Shown here: piece after piece, positions 9,153-18,085 of the stretch
Numbering within the stretch: the stretch's first letter is position 1
Layout: the number at the start of each line of letters is the position of its first letter
Origin: FEN-1297 sp963710735
GTDB lineage: Bacteria; Bacteroidota; Ignavibacteria; Ignavibacteriales; Ignavibacteriaceae
Direction of reading: 5' to 3'
Assembly: GCA_963710735.1 (NCBI GenBank)
Contig: CAVQBN010000004.1
Coordinates: 372,001 to 436,000 of the forward strand
Length of the DNA stretch: 64,000 nt
Made by a program: the position numbers and the translations under genes
The notes under the pieces: model-generated
Seen by the model: only the letters and a program-made list of their open reading frames with translations
What the model was told of the DNA's origin: nothing
Databases searched by the model: none

Positions 9153-10340
9153 ATGAAACAAATCCTATTAATCATATTATTTTCAAGCTTATTTATTACC
9201 GGCTGCAAGTTTTCTAAACAAAATAAGAACAGCCTTATTGAAACTAACGGTAAAAGTTTAAAACTATTAGTTGGAAAAGCAGCCGTCGGGGATACTCTTT
9301 CCAATAATAAATTAAATGGTTTGGTAGATCTAAATTACCCGGTAAATACTAATTATCTTTTATTCAATGTTGATAGCGTTATAACAAATAATGGAAAGAA
9401 ATATTACACAGTGCTTCTTAATTTTTCAAATCCCATTTATAATAGATTCGCAGTTTATGATCCCCTGCTTAAATGTTATTTAATAGATAAATCTTTAAAC
9501 GGTTATTTATATGAATCAACCCTGAATATTGATAATATCCATTATATAAAAATATCCGAGGATTTCAATTCAAAAGATATACTAACATTAAATAGGCTTT
9601 CGCTTTACCGTATAGGGAATGATTCTGTTAGCCTTATCTTTAGGGATTTTACAAAGCTGGTTGAAAATGGAGTGGTATATAATCAGAATATTACAAAAAT
9701 TACCCCAGGTTTTATTAGGACAGAATTGAACTCTACTTCAGCTTCGATTATAAAAAATAGACAGGATGTATTTTATTACAATATTGGGGATAAAAAATAT
9801 ATAAGCCCGTCAGCAGTTTTTTATGATTTTATTAAAGCTAAAATATTAAACTTTAAATACAACCTGGAAAAACCCGAGATAACAGATAAGAGAAGCATGT
9901 TTGCCTCAGTAAGCATTAATCATGCACTGGATACTATAAGTACCACAAGCAACACTAAAGATATCCAGGGCTTTTCGCTGACACTTACCGATAACTGGAA
10001 AACATTTCGCAATAGGCACATCTCAGAATTTTTAAGAAGGGATCGGTTAGGTACGATTTTCTCAAATAAAATTTTGAATGCGGACATTTATGTAATTGTA
10101 ATTCCTAATGAAGATTCTGCAGAAATGTTTATAAATCGGAAATTGACCAGGTCTGTTTCCGGGAAATATAAAATTCGTTTCTCCGATAAGTTTTCCTCAG
10201 CGAAATATTTTGTGCAATTCTTTGAATTTTCCTGCGGATTAAAAAAATATTTATTAATTCTTAAAACATCAAAATCCACTTACACAAAGGACAGGAGCAT
10301 TTATCAAGCCATTATTAATTCATTTAAAATTGACTGCTGA
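9153..10340 (+). CDS. Hypothetical lipoprotein
   Basis: I do not recognise this family. Starting at ATG 9153 gives a 395-residue protein with a classic lipoprotein signal: a hydrophobic stretch followed by lipobox FITGC, with Cys18 as the lipidated residue. A TTG start three codons earlier (9144) is also open, but GGAAAAG in front of 9153 fits better. The mature protein is rich in Asn, Lys and Ser, with beta-rich sequence and no visible enzymatic motif. Its stop overlaps the next ATG by one base (TGATG), so it is translationally coupled to the 97-residue protein. It is downstream of the L,D-transpeptidase, which hints at an envelope role, but that is only context. Confidence 0.7.
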   Translation: MKQILLIILFSSLFITGCKFSKQNKNSLIETNGKSLKLLVGKAAVGDTLSNNKLNGLVDLNYPVNTNYLLFNVDSVITNNGKKYYTVLLNFSNPIYNRFAVYDPLLKCYLIDKSLNGYLYESTLNIDNIHYIKISEDFNSKDILTLNRLSLYRIGNDSVSLIFRDFTKLVENGVVYNQNITKITPGFIRTELNSTSASIIKNRQDVFYYNIGDKKYISPSAVFYDFIKAKILNFKYNLEKPEITDKRSMFASVSINHALDTISTTSNTKDIQGFSLTLTDNWKTFRNRHISEFLRRDRLGTIFSNKILNADIYVIVIPNEDSAEMFINRKLTRSVSGKYKIRFSDKFSSAKYFVQFFEFSCGLKKYLLILKTSKSTYTKDRSIYQAIINSFKIDC

Positions 10341-10633
10341 TGTATAAACTATTATTATTTTTGAATAAAACAGACGATGAAAAAATTATAAATCATTTTA
10401 ATGATTATACATTAAAATATCTTTCTGAAATCTCAGGTCAAAAAGTATTAGCAGCTTCGGTTGAAAGTAGTCTTCTGCTTGAACAGAAGTTTAGTAAATT
10501 CTGCGAAGTTAGCGTCGATTCTAAAGAGACCTGGGATGAAAAGATGAATTCAAAGTCCGGAAGAGAATTAAATAAAGATTTAATGGACTTTCATCAATCC
10601 GTTACTATTATCTTTGTTGATTACAATCGCTAG
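10340..10633 (+). CDS. Small hypothetical protein, possible dimeric alpha/beta-barrel (EthD-like) fold
   Basis: This is a 97-residue cytosolic protein with no signal or membrane segment. The pattern is beta strand, helix, strands, then a run resembling the EthD-type tail (WDEKMNSKSGRELNKDL followed by a terminal strand TIIFVDY). That tail is why I suspect a small ferredoxin-like dimer, but the match is weak and made by eye. Its ATG overlaps the preceding lipoprotein stop by one base, so the pair is almost certainly one operon. Function is unknown. Confidence 0.65.
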   Translation: MYKLLLFLNKTDDEKIINHFNDYTLKYLSEISGQKVLAASVESSLLLEQKFSKFCEVSVDSKETWDEKMNSKSGRELNKDLMDFHQSVTIIFVDYNR

Positions 10634-10748
10634 AATTAGATTCGGATTATTTTTAAAATAATTATTATTTGATTATTTTTCGCGTCACATTATCTAGATC
10701 ATTATTACACTAAAAATTATTACTGAACTTTTCCTTCGGCGAATTAAA

Positions 10749-11228
10749 ATGAATATATATCTAATAAGGCATGGAGATGCTGAGAAATCATCCATCGGCA
10801 AAAAAGATTTTAATAGAGATTTAACTGCTTCGGGCATAACAAAAATAAAAACAGCTGCTTCAAATTGGAAAGCTCTCATTGATAATTTCGATTATATTGT
10901 TTCTTCTCCGCTTGTAAGAGCCGAACACACAGCATCAGCAATAGCTGAAGTCTATAGCTTCAAAAAAGATATTATGATAGACAAGAAATTATCTCCGGGA
11001 AGCGAATCTGAAAGTTTAATTGAAATTGCAAATTCTTTATCCGGTGAAGATATTGCGTTTGTAGGTCATCAGCCGGATCTATCTGAACATTTATCAAATA
11101 TGATTTCCAGTAAAGGTGCATATCTCGAATTTAAGAAGGGTGCAATTGCTAAAATATCATTTTATAATAAAGCTCACCTGGGAAAAGGGATGCTGGAGTT
11201 TTTGATCCCCGCAAGCGCTTACAAATAA
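10749..11228 (+). CDS. sixA: SixA-type phosphohistidine phosphatase
   Basis: This is a small histidine phosphatase that removes phosphate from phosphohistidine, for example on Hpt domains or PTS proteins. The 159-residue protein opens with the signature YLIRHGDAE, where Arg7 and His8 form the phosphate pocket and His8 is the nucleophile. The second arginine lies in SSPLVRAEHTA and the second catalytic histidine in FVGHQPDLS. Length and motif order fit SixA rather than the longer phosphoglycerate mutases. Its stop is 3 bp from the end of the convergent SRP RNA. A large hybrid kinase with an Hpt domain is encoded about 1.3 kb away, a plausible but unproven target. Confidence 0.88.
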   Translation: MNIYLIRHGDAEKSSIGKKDFNRDLTASGITKIKTAASNWKALIDNFDYIVSSPLVRAEHTASAIAEVYSFKKDIMIDKKLSPGSESESLIEIANSLSGEDIAFVGHQPDLSEHLSNMISSKGAYLEFKKGAIAKISFYNKAHLGKGMLEFLIPASAYK

Positions 11229-11231
11229 AAA

Positions 11232-11317
11232 GGGCACTCAGTTACACAAGAATCATGTCTACCGCTGCTTCCTTCCGGACCTGACGGGGTTTAACATTAT
11301 CATGTTAACCGGTGCCC
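11232..11317 (-). ncRNA. ffs: Small bacterial signal recognition particle RNA (4.5S type)
   Basis: On the minus strand the transcript would begin GGGCACCGG and end GAGTGCCC, so its ends pair. The apex contains the nearly invariant domain IV core GTCAGGTCCGGAAGGAAGC (the GGAA tetraloop and asymmetric internal loop that bind Ffh), followed by AGCGGTA. At about 86 nt it is the short form without an Alu domain. The final stem is followed directly by TTTTT, which can act as its own terminator. It converges on sixA with only 3 bp between them. Confidence 0.93.
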
Positions 11318-11414
11318 AAAAAACTTTTTATAAACAAGGGACGTAAAGATTGAAAAATTTTAACTCTTATTCAAGTGAAAGCCTAGACTGAAATAATTTA
11401 GACTGAGAAAATAT

Positions 11415-12380
11415 CTATTTATGATTTTTCTTTTTTTGTTCCATTAAAGTGTTTCGTTCCCAGAATACTCCATCGTCATATCCTTGAATTGAATTATTTT
11501 CATTTGCCAGGTCTAATCTTTTTTCAGCCAAGCATGAAAAAAATTCATCTTTCTCAATTCCCGAATAATTACGCCCTAACTTTTTAGCCGTAACCGCAGT
11601 AGTTCCTGAGCCGAGGAAAGGATCAAAAACAATATCGCCTCTGTTTGAGCTGGCTAAGATTATTTTCGCAACTAATTTTTCCGGTTTTTGTGTCGGATGG
11701 TCGGTATTTTCCGGCATAGACCAGAACGGCACTGTTATATCAGTCCACAAATTTGAGGGGTAAGTAATTCTAAAACTTTCTTTTCCCTTACCTTCCCAAT
11801 CTTTTGGTCTGCCATCATCATCTTTATAAGGAGCCAGAACTCTCCGTTTAATTTTTACATCATCAATGTTAAAAGTAAATTTATCCGACTTCGTAAAAAA
11901 CCATATATCTTCGGAACAGTTTTTCCAATTCTTTTTTGCCCCTCTGCCCTTTTCACGTTCCCAGGTAATTCTATTTTGAACTTTGAAATATTTTCTTCCG
12001 ACATTAAATATCGAAGAAGAAGATTTCCAATCTCCGCAAATATAAACGGAAGCTTCCGGTTTGATCATCCGTACCATTTTATTCAGCCAGGAATCCAGCC
12101 AGCTTTCGTAAGAAGCAGGATCCATTTCTTTGAATGATGTTTTATTAAATTTTTTATCAAGATTATATGGAGGATCTATAAAAAGAAGGTCAATAAAATT
12201 ATCCGGTAAATATTTAAGTACCTCAAATAAATCCTGGTTAATAATTTTGTTTGTTATCTTTTCAGAAGAAGCTTCATTATTGATACTCAATAATTTTTTC
12301 TTATATAAAACAACTTCTTCATTCGAAATTGACAAAGTCCTATTATAAGGTGCACGTTTTTTTACCGGCAAATTATTCAT
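11415..12380 (-). CDS. Beta-class DNA adenine (or N4-cytosine) methyltransferase, solitary
   Basis: This is an S-adenosylmethionine-dependent DNA methyltransferase of the amino group. The 321-residue protein has the catalytic motif DPPYN (69-73) before the AdoMet-binding motif FDPFLGSGTT (252-261), the order of the beta class that includes HinfI and CcrM methylases. HPTQKPEKL lies just before motif I. The middle segment (about 110-225) would hold target recognition. No restriction endonuclease, specificity subunit or Vsr gene is adjacent, so it is an orphan by context. DPPY fits N6-adenine, but SPPY-like versus DPPY usage is not a perfect predictor. The recognition sequence cannot be read from the protein. 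Confidence 0.88.
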   Translation of the reverse strand: MNNLPVKKRAPYNRTLSISNEEVVLYKKKLLSINNEASSEKITNKIINQDLFEVLKYLPDNFIDLLFIDPPYNLDKKFNKTSFKEMDPASYESWLDSWLNKMVRMIKPEASVYICGDWKSSSSIFNVGRKYFKVQNRITWEREKGRGAKKNWKNCSEDIWFFTKSDKFTFNIDDVKIKRRVLAPYKDDDGRPKDWEGKGKESFRITYPSNLWTDITVPFWSMPENTDHPTQKPEKLVAKIILASSNRGDIVFDPFLGSGTTAVTAKKLGRNYSGIEKDEFFSCLAEKRLDLANENNSIQGYDDGVFWERNTLMEQKKKNHK

Positions 12381-12493
12381 AATAAAATTTATCTTTTAAA
12401 TAATATAATATGAGGATAAAAATATATTGAAAAAAACAAAAGAAATATAAAATAAAAATTGAGGAAATAATTTGAAGCAAATTACCGGAATGG

Positions 12494-15400
12494 TCAGTTA
12501 AATGACATATGGCTATATTTTCCTTTTAATAATTCCAGTTCTTTTAAAATAGACTCAAATTTACTAACCAAATCTTCAAATAAAGTTTCAATTGAATTAT
12601 CAAATTCATCTAATTTCGCTTTTTCTTCCAGTTTGATGCATAACTCGGTTATAGCATCAATGCCTAATGTAAGACTGCTCCCTTTCAATTTATGCGAATA
12701 AAAAAGCAGGTGTTTCAAATCCTTTTCTACTAAACTATTTTTTAAATGAGCAATTGTTTGTGGAAAGTCTTTAATATATATATCTAAAAGTTCAAGTAAG
12801 AATAATACATCTTCCTCCGATTGGAGGTCCTGAATTATTTCAATTTTATTTTCGTCAATTAGTTTAGGCAACTTTTTTTTATCTTCATCTTTCTTTAACT
12901 CATTATCTCTCTCTTCATAAATAATTTCGCCCCACTTTTTCAACACGGCATACAACTCCTCAACTCTAATGGGCTTACTTATATAATCATCCATTCCTGC
13001 ATCAAGACACTTGTCTTTGTCACCTTGCATTGCATTAGCCGTCATTGCAATTATTTTTGGCCTTTCATCCTGGGAATATTTTTTTAATATCTTGTCTGAT
13101 GTCTCGTAGCCGTCCATTTCCGGCATATAAATATCCATCAAAATGATATTATAATTAATTTTCTTTAATGCACTCAAGACTTCATAACCGTTTGCCGAAA
13201 CATCTGCTCTAAAGCCCATTTTCTCTAATATTCTTAAGGCGACTTTTTGATTTACAACATTATCTTCAGCAAGAAGAATTTTTAATGGTAAATTATGTCC
13301 CAGTTCACTGTCAATCTTTATTTTCTGCCGGATTCTATCAGCATTTATCTTATTGGTGCCATTTAACACTGATGAAATAGTTTCATACAATTGAAGATGT
13401 TTTATAGGCTTATTTAAAAATGCGGATAAATTCAATTCCTCAAAATCATTTATATTCTCTTTTTTCCCGATGGAAGTTAAAATTATTATTGGAACATTTT
13501 TACCCTTTTCAAACTTTCTTATTTCAGCAGCCAAAGTTAGTCCGTCCATTAGCGGCATCTGGTAATCAAGAATAACAATATCAAATTCCGAATTTTCTTC
13601 AAACATTTTTATTGCATCAATAGGCGATTCCGCTAACCTGGAGATCATTCCCCAATTATCAGTCTGTACTTTTAATATTCGTCTGTTTGTTTTATTGTCA
13701 TCAACAATTAGAATTCTTTTACCGCTTAATTGAAGTTGCTGACCTTTAAGATATTTTTTTGAAGTAATATTGGCAGTTTCGGCTCTGATTGTAAAGTAAA
13801 AAATAGAACCTTCACCGAATTTACTTTCAAACCACATTCTTCCGCCCATCATTTCGGTTAACTTTTTACTTATAATCAAACCCAGGCCGGTACCGCCGTG
13901 TGTTCTGGTCGTTGAAGCATCAACTTGACTGAATGCTTTAAATAATCTATCCATCCTTTCTTCCGGTACGCCTATCCCGGTATCTTTTACATCAAATTGA
14001 ATTTCATAATCATTTTCGGAAATTTTTATTGCAGAAATGGAGACAAACACTTCACCTTTTTCAGTAAACTTTATTGCGTTATTAATTAAATTAGTTAGAA
14101 TTTGTCTAAGCCTGGTAACATCACCTATTACTGTAGAAGGTGTATTATTTTCAATGAGATAAGCTAAATCCAATCCCTTCTCGGAAGCTTTTGACGCGAG
14201 CAGATCCAGTGAGTCTTCAACACAATCCCGAAGATCGAAAGCCTGCATTTCCAAATCTAATTTTTCAGATTCAATTTTAGAAAAGTCGAGGATATCATTT
14301 ATAATAACTAACAATTGATCCCCGCTCAGCCGGATAGTTTCAACATATTCTTTTTGTTCTTCGTCCAGGTTAGTATCCAGTAGTAATCCTGTCATTCCAA
14401 TAACCCCGTTCATAGGAGTTCTAATTTCATGACTCATTAATGCTAAAAATTCACTTTTAGCTTTTGCGCCAGCTTCAGCTTTAACAACTGCCTGATCCAG
14501 TTCATTGTTTTTTGTTATCAATTCTTCCTGGACATTATTTCGCTTTATTACAGTGCCTAATGTTGAAGCCATAGCAATTAACAAAGACTCTTCATTTTCA
14601 CTCCATATGCGGTCTTCCTTACATTCGTCAAAACCAACAAATCCCCAATATTGATTATCAACCATTATAGGAACCAGAATAATTGCTTTAATATTTCCAT
14701 CTATAAAAGCTTTTTGTTCCTCCCTTGGTAAATCCTTAATTAGAAATTTTAATGAACTGCCGCGGGAAAAATTTTTATAAAAGCTTAGTGATTCAAACCT
14801 TGAATAAGAAAGTTTTTGAAGAGCGGGAGTTTGAATTTGAGCATAAATTTTGTCTGATGCCCATTCATATAAAAGGCTTACATACATTTCCCCTGTATCT
14901 TCTAAAACTCTGTGTTTATATATATACACCCTATCGACTTCAGCTGCGTTTCCCAAAATTTTTAATGCAGTAGTAAAAGCCAATGTTGGATCGTTTAACG
15001 AAATTAAAGTCCTTGTTGCTTCTGCAATACCTTGTAAAAGTTTATCTTTCCTTTTTAGAGAATTTTCATTCGACTTTTGCCTGGTTATATCTCTAAAAAT
15101 AGTTAATAATACGGTTTCATTATTTCCAAGCTTGATAAAAGTATTGGTTAATTCAAAGGTTATTTTTCTGCTGTTCCAAAGTACAATACTTTTTTCTTCA
15201 TGAGATTTGAAATCATTTTTATGAAATGAAGTTAGAAAAGAAATCAACACATGCCGCGAAATATTATTTTCATAAATCACCGAAAATAATTTTCCCTCAA
15301 TTTCGGATTTTGGTTTACCTATCATTTCAGCATAGGCATTATTGCACATTACTACTCGACCGTTTTTATCAGTCAGTCTCATTCCGGTAATAGACTTTTC

Positions 15401-15952
15401 CCAAATAGTTCTAAAAGTTCTTTCAGAAGATTGAAGCTTTTCTTCAGATTTAATTCTCATTCTTATATCATGCAGAGATCCCTGACCAATATAATTACCA
15501 TTCACTTTTACAAGTTGGGCATTAAATTCAACCGGAACAATCGAACCGTTTTTGTGAACTATATACGTATATGTATTTGTAACTTTTTTTTCTTTAACTA
15601 ATTTGGATAATAGGCCTAGAACTTTTTTTATTTCATCTGGAGGTACAAATTTAATGAATGATTTACCTATTACTTCTTCTATTTCATAACCGAAAAGTTC
15701 TTTACATGCAGCACTTATAGAAATAAGCTTACCGGTTCGTGATATTCTAAATATTGCATCTAAAGACACCTTGGAAATAAGCATATATTCCTGATATGCC
15801 TCTTCTGTAGTATTTATTAATTGTTCCAGTTGTGAAGTTAGTTTAGATAAATCTAAATCGGCAAGATTACCAGTTGAGGCAACTTCTAATGAATTTCGGA
15901 GAGAATTATACCTTTCCCTTATAATTTTGAGTTTTCCTTCTTCGATGTCCAC
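12494..15952 (-). CDS. Hybrid sensor histidine kinase, PAS-PAS-GAF-HisKA-HATPase-REC-REC-Hpt
   Basis: This is a complete phosphorelay in one 1152-residue polypeptide with no membrane segment, so it probably senses a cytosolic signal. Two PAS domains (about 55-170 and 175-295) are followed by a GAF domain (about 305-470). The dimerisation helix has MSHEIRTPMNG with phospho-His508. The ATPase domain has the N box NLINNAIKF, DTGIGV and GGTGLGL. Two receiver domains follow, with phospho-Asp796 (LDYQMP) and Asp940 (MDIYMPEMDG). A C-terminal Hpt domain has His1087 in SHKLKGSS. All phosphotransfer residues are present. No DNA-binding response regulator sits beside it, so the output partner is elsewhere. 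The gene is divergent from isocitrate dehydrogenase. Confidence 0.93.
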   Translation of the reverse strand: MDIEEGKLKIIRERYNSLRNSLEVASTGNLADLDLSKLTSQLEQLINTTEEAYQEYMLISKVSLDAIFRISRTGKLISISAACKELFGYEIEEVIGKSFIKFVPPDEIKKVLGLLSKLVKEKKVTNTYTYIVHKNGSIVPVEFNAQLVKVNGNYIGQGSLHDIRMRIKSEEKLQSSERTFRTIWEKSITGMRLTDKNGRVVMCNNAYAEMIGKPKSEIEGKLFSVIYENNISRHVLISFLTSFHKNDFKSHEEKSIVLWNSRKITFELTNTFIKLGNNETVLLTIFRDITRQKSNENSLKRKDKLLQGIAEATRTLISLNDPTLAFTTALKILGNAAEVDRVYIYKHRVLEDTGEMYVSLLYEWASDKIYAQIQTPALQKLSYSRFESLSFYKNFSRGSSLKFLIKDLPREEQKAFIDGNIKAIILVPIMVDNQYWGFVGFDECKEDRIWSENEESLLIAMASTLGTVIKRNNVQEELITKNNELDQAVVKAEAGAKAKSEFLALMSHEIRTPMNGVIGMTGLLLDTNLDEEQKEYVETIRLSGDQLLVIINDILDFSKIESEKLDLEMQAFDLRDCVEDSLDLLASKASEKGLDLAYLIENNTPSTVIGDVTRLRQILTNLINNAIKFTEKGEVFVSISAIKISENDYEIQFDVKDTGIGVPEERMDRLFKAFSQVDASTTRTHGGTGLGLIISKKLTEMMGGRMWFESKFGEGSIFYFTIRAETANITSKKYLKGQQLQLSGKRILIVDDNKTNRRILKVQTDNWGMISRLAESPIDAIKMFEENSEFDIVILDYQMPLMDGLTLAAEIRKFEKGKNVPIIILTSIGKKENINDFEELNLSAFLNKPIKHLQLYETISSVLNGTNKINADRIRQKIKIDSELGHNLPLKILLAEDNVVNQKVALRILEKMGFRADVSANGYEVLSALKKINYNIILMDIYMPEMDGYETSDKILKKYSQDERPKIIAMTANAMQGDKDKCLDAGMDDYISKPIRVEELYAVLKKWGEIIYEERDNELKKDEDKKKLPKLIDENKIEIIQDLQSEEDVLFLLELLDIYIKDFPQTIAHLKNSLVEKDLKHLLFYSHKLKGSSLTLGIDAITELCIKLEEKAKLDEFDNSIETLFEDLVSKFESILKELELLKGKYSHMSFN

Positions 15953-16241
15953 TTTTCCAAAGTTTCAAAATATTAATTGGAGAGTAAAATAAATAAGTTA
16001 CTCTGTAATTGCAATCAATTAACAACTTAACCATATATTTTTATTGTAATTCCGATCTAAATTATTATCGGATATTATGTATAGAATTTTAATGCCGCCT
16101 TAAAATTGGATAACACTTAGCATTTATAATTCGTTTTAACCTCTAAAATTATACAAAGGAGTGTCACTTTCTTGCTTGGATTATTTAGTTTATTTAAGTT
16201 TGAACAGTCTTATTTTTGAATATTTTAAAAGGGTTTCCCAT

Positions 16242-17417
16242 ATGAAAACTATTGTAACAATGCCGGGTGACGGCATTGGTAAAACTGTCCTTCCGGAAGC
16301 CGTAAGAGTCTTAGATGCATCAGGATTTAAAGCCGAATATATCCACGGGGATATAGGCTGGGATTTCTGGTGCAAAGAAGGTAACGCTTTACCGCAAAGA
16401 ACAATTGATCTTTTAGAAAAATATAAGATCGGCCTCTTTGGAGCTATTACAAGTAAGCCAAAAGATGCCGCTGCTAAAGAATTAAGCCCATCACTTCAAG
16501 GGAAAGGATTTGTATATTTTAGTCCTATAGTTGGTTTAAGACAACATTTCAATTTAGATTTATGCATCAGGCCGTGTCAATCATTCAAGGGCAATCCATT
16601 AAACTTTATTAGAAGAACTAAAGACGGATTTGAAGAACCTCTTGTGAATGCGGTGATTTTTCGACAGAATACAGAAGGATTATATTCCGGAGTAGAATGG
16701 ACAAATCCTCCAAAGGTTGTGAGAGATGCTCTTGAAACTCATCCCAAGATGAAAGCATTTAAACACGTTCCAAGTGAAGATTTAGCCATTTCAACCCGAA
16801 TAATGTCTCGTAATGCCTGCCGTCGTATTATCAAGGAAGCATTTGAGTTTGCAAAGAAGTTTGGATATTCAAATGTAACCATCTGCGAAAAACCTAATGT
16901 ACTTCGCGAAACATCCGGTATGATGTTTAATGAAGGTAAAATAATTGCAAAAGATTATCCTGAAATTCAACTATGGGATACAAACATCGATGCACAAATG
17001 ATGTGGCTTACTAAAAATCCTGAAATATATGGTGTTATAGTTGCTGAAAATATGTTCGGCGATATCATAAGTGATGGTTTTGCCGGCTTAGTAGGAGGAT
17101 TAGGTTTTGCCTGCAGTGCAAATATAGGAAAAGATGTTGCTGTTTTCGAACCTACACATGGCTCGGCACCTAAGTATCAGGAATTAGATCCCTCAATTGT
17201 TAACCCGATTGCAATGATTTTAAGTGCCTGCATGATGCTGGATCATTTAGGTGAAAATGAGCATGCACAAAAAATACGAAAGGCTGTTGCAAAGGTTATA
17301 GAAGAAGGCAAAGTTAAAACTTACGATATGTTAAAATTAAAAGGCGGGCCTGATGTTTTTGACAAAGGTGCAAGTACTACACAGCAAATAACAGATGAAA
17401 TAATAAAAAATCTTTAA
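16242..17417 (+). CDS. icd: Isocitrate/isopropylmalate dehydrogenase family protein, probable isocitrate dehydrogenase
   Basis: This enzyme probably interconverts isocitrate and 2-oxoglutarate. Starting at ATG 16242 the protein has 391 residues and opens at once with the family motif TIVTMPGDGIGKTV. An upstream GTG at 16161 would add 27 residues unlike the family, so I reject it. Substrate-binding and metal-binding blocks are visible: FRQNTEGLYSGVEW, a decarboxylating site around VTICEKPNVLRETSGMM, and NMFGDIISDGFAG with the metal aspartates. EPTHGSAPKY marks the cofactor pocket. Whether it uses NAD or NADP cannot be settled by eye. It leads the citrate cluster with aconitase, PrpD and citrate lyase downstream, which favours isocitrate over isopropylmalate as substrate. 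Confidence 0.85.
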   Translation: MKTIVTMPGDGIGKTVLPEAVRVLDASGFKAEYIHGDIGWDFWCKEGNALPQRTIDLLEKYKIGLFGAITSKPKDAAAKELSPSLQGKGFVYFSPIVGLRQHFNLDLCIRPCQSFKGNPLNFIRRTKDGFEEPLVNAVIFRQNTEGLYSGVEWTNPPKVVRDALETHPKMKAFKHVPSEDLAISTRIMSRNACRRIIKEAFEFAKKFGYSNVTICEKPNVLRETSGMMFNEGKIIAKDYPEIQLWDTNIDAQMMWLTKNPEIYGVIVAENMFGDIISDGFAGLVGGLGFACSANIGKDVAVFEPTHGSAPKYQELDPSIVNPIAMILSACMMLDHLGENEHAQKIRKAVAKVIEEGKVKTYDMLKLKGGPDVFDKGASTTQQITDEIIKNL

Positions 17418-17428
17418 CTGGTTATTTT

Positions 17429-17459
17429 CATCCCCTCTTAAACTGAGGGGATTTGTTTT
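17429..17459 (+). terminator. Hairpin terminator after isocitrate dehydrogenase
   Basis: A perfect 8-bp stem ATCCCCTC/GAGGGGAT (17429-17436 and 17444-17451) with a 7-nt loop is followed by TTGTTTTT. It starts 12 bp after the dehydrogenase stop. The layout is that of an intrinsic terminator or attenuator, so the dehydrogenase may be expressed at a different level from the genes behind it. Confidence 0.75.
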
Positions 17460-17474
17460 TATACTGAGGAAAAA

Positions 17475-18008
17475 ATGCGTGAAAAAGTTTTAGAAATTTG
17501 GCCGGAAATAAATTGGATTAAAAATGAAGAGCTAAAAGAAAAAGTTATTAGCTGCTGGGTTTATGCAATTGAGAATAGTGTATTGAGTGCGGAAGATTTG
17601 AAAGTAATTCCATTTTCATTGCTGATTAAAGATTGTAAGATTACATTTATGACCCACAAAAGAACCGCTGTTCATCTTTCAGTTGAAATGGCAAATATAA
17701 TGATGAAAAATTTCGGCGATGAAATAAAAATAGACATGGATACTTTAATTGCCGGCGCAATATTAATAGATGTGGGTAAATTATTAGAATATGAAATTAA
17801 GGATGGCAAATTAACAACCAGCGAAGCTGGAAAATTAGTTAGGCATCCATTCAGCGGATTAGCAGTCGCAGATAGATTTGGCATTCCAGCCGAAGTACAG
17901 CACATAATAGCTACTCACTCAAAAGAGGGTGATTTAGGTAAACGTACGGTAGAATCTATAATCGTTCATCATGCCGACTTTGTAAGCTTCGATCCGTTTA
18001 AAGCATAG
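17475..18008 (+). CDS. HD-domain-like protein with degenerate HD dyad
   Basis: The 177-residue cytosolic protein resembles HD/HDIG-type metal phosphohydrolases. An early His67 lies in TAVHL; the block GAILIDVGKLLEYE (94-107) aligns with the usual LLHDVGK motif; later His124 (RHPFSG), His143, His148 (IATHSKEGD) and His165-His166...Asp168 follow. At the diagnostic dyad the sequence reads Ile98-Asp99 instead of His-Asp, so one metal ligand is missing. Activity may therefore be altered or lost, unless this subfamily simply does without it. A GAGGA ribosome-binding site precedes ATG 17475. It sits between isocitrate dehydrogenase and aconitase, so a regulatory or housekeeping role in citrate metabolism is possible but only inferred. 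Confidence 0.75.
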   Translation: MREKVLEIWPEINWIKNEELKEKVISCWVYAIENSVLSAEDLKVIPFSLLIKDCKITFMTHKRTAVHLSVEMANIMMKNFGDEIKIDMDTLIAGAILIDVGKLLEYEIKDGKLTTSEAGKLVRHPFSGLAVADRFGIPAEVQHIIATHSKEGDLGKRTVESIIVHHADFVSFDPFKA

Positions 18009-18085
18009 ACAAAATCACATATTTTCCTTTTTCATTCATTTCAAAAAAAACGAATGAATCAGAGTTTATAACATGGGAGATTATC

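Noticed and set aside
14752..15203. Plus-strand open frames inside the histidine kinase gene
   Set aside because: They are antisense to the GAF and PAS domains, which are clearly conserved on the minus strand.
16161..16241. Upstream GTG start for isocitrate dehydrogenase
   Set aside because: The added 27 residues do not resemble the family, which starts at once with the TIVTMPGDGIG motif after ATG 16242.
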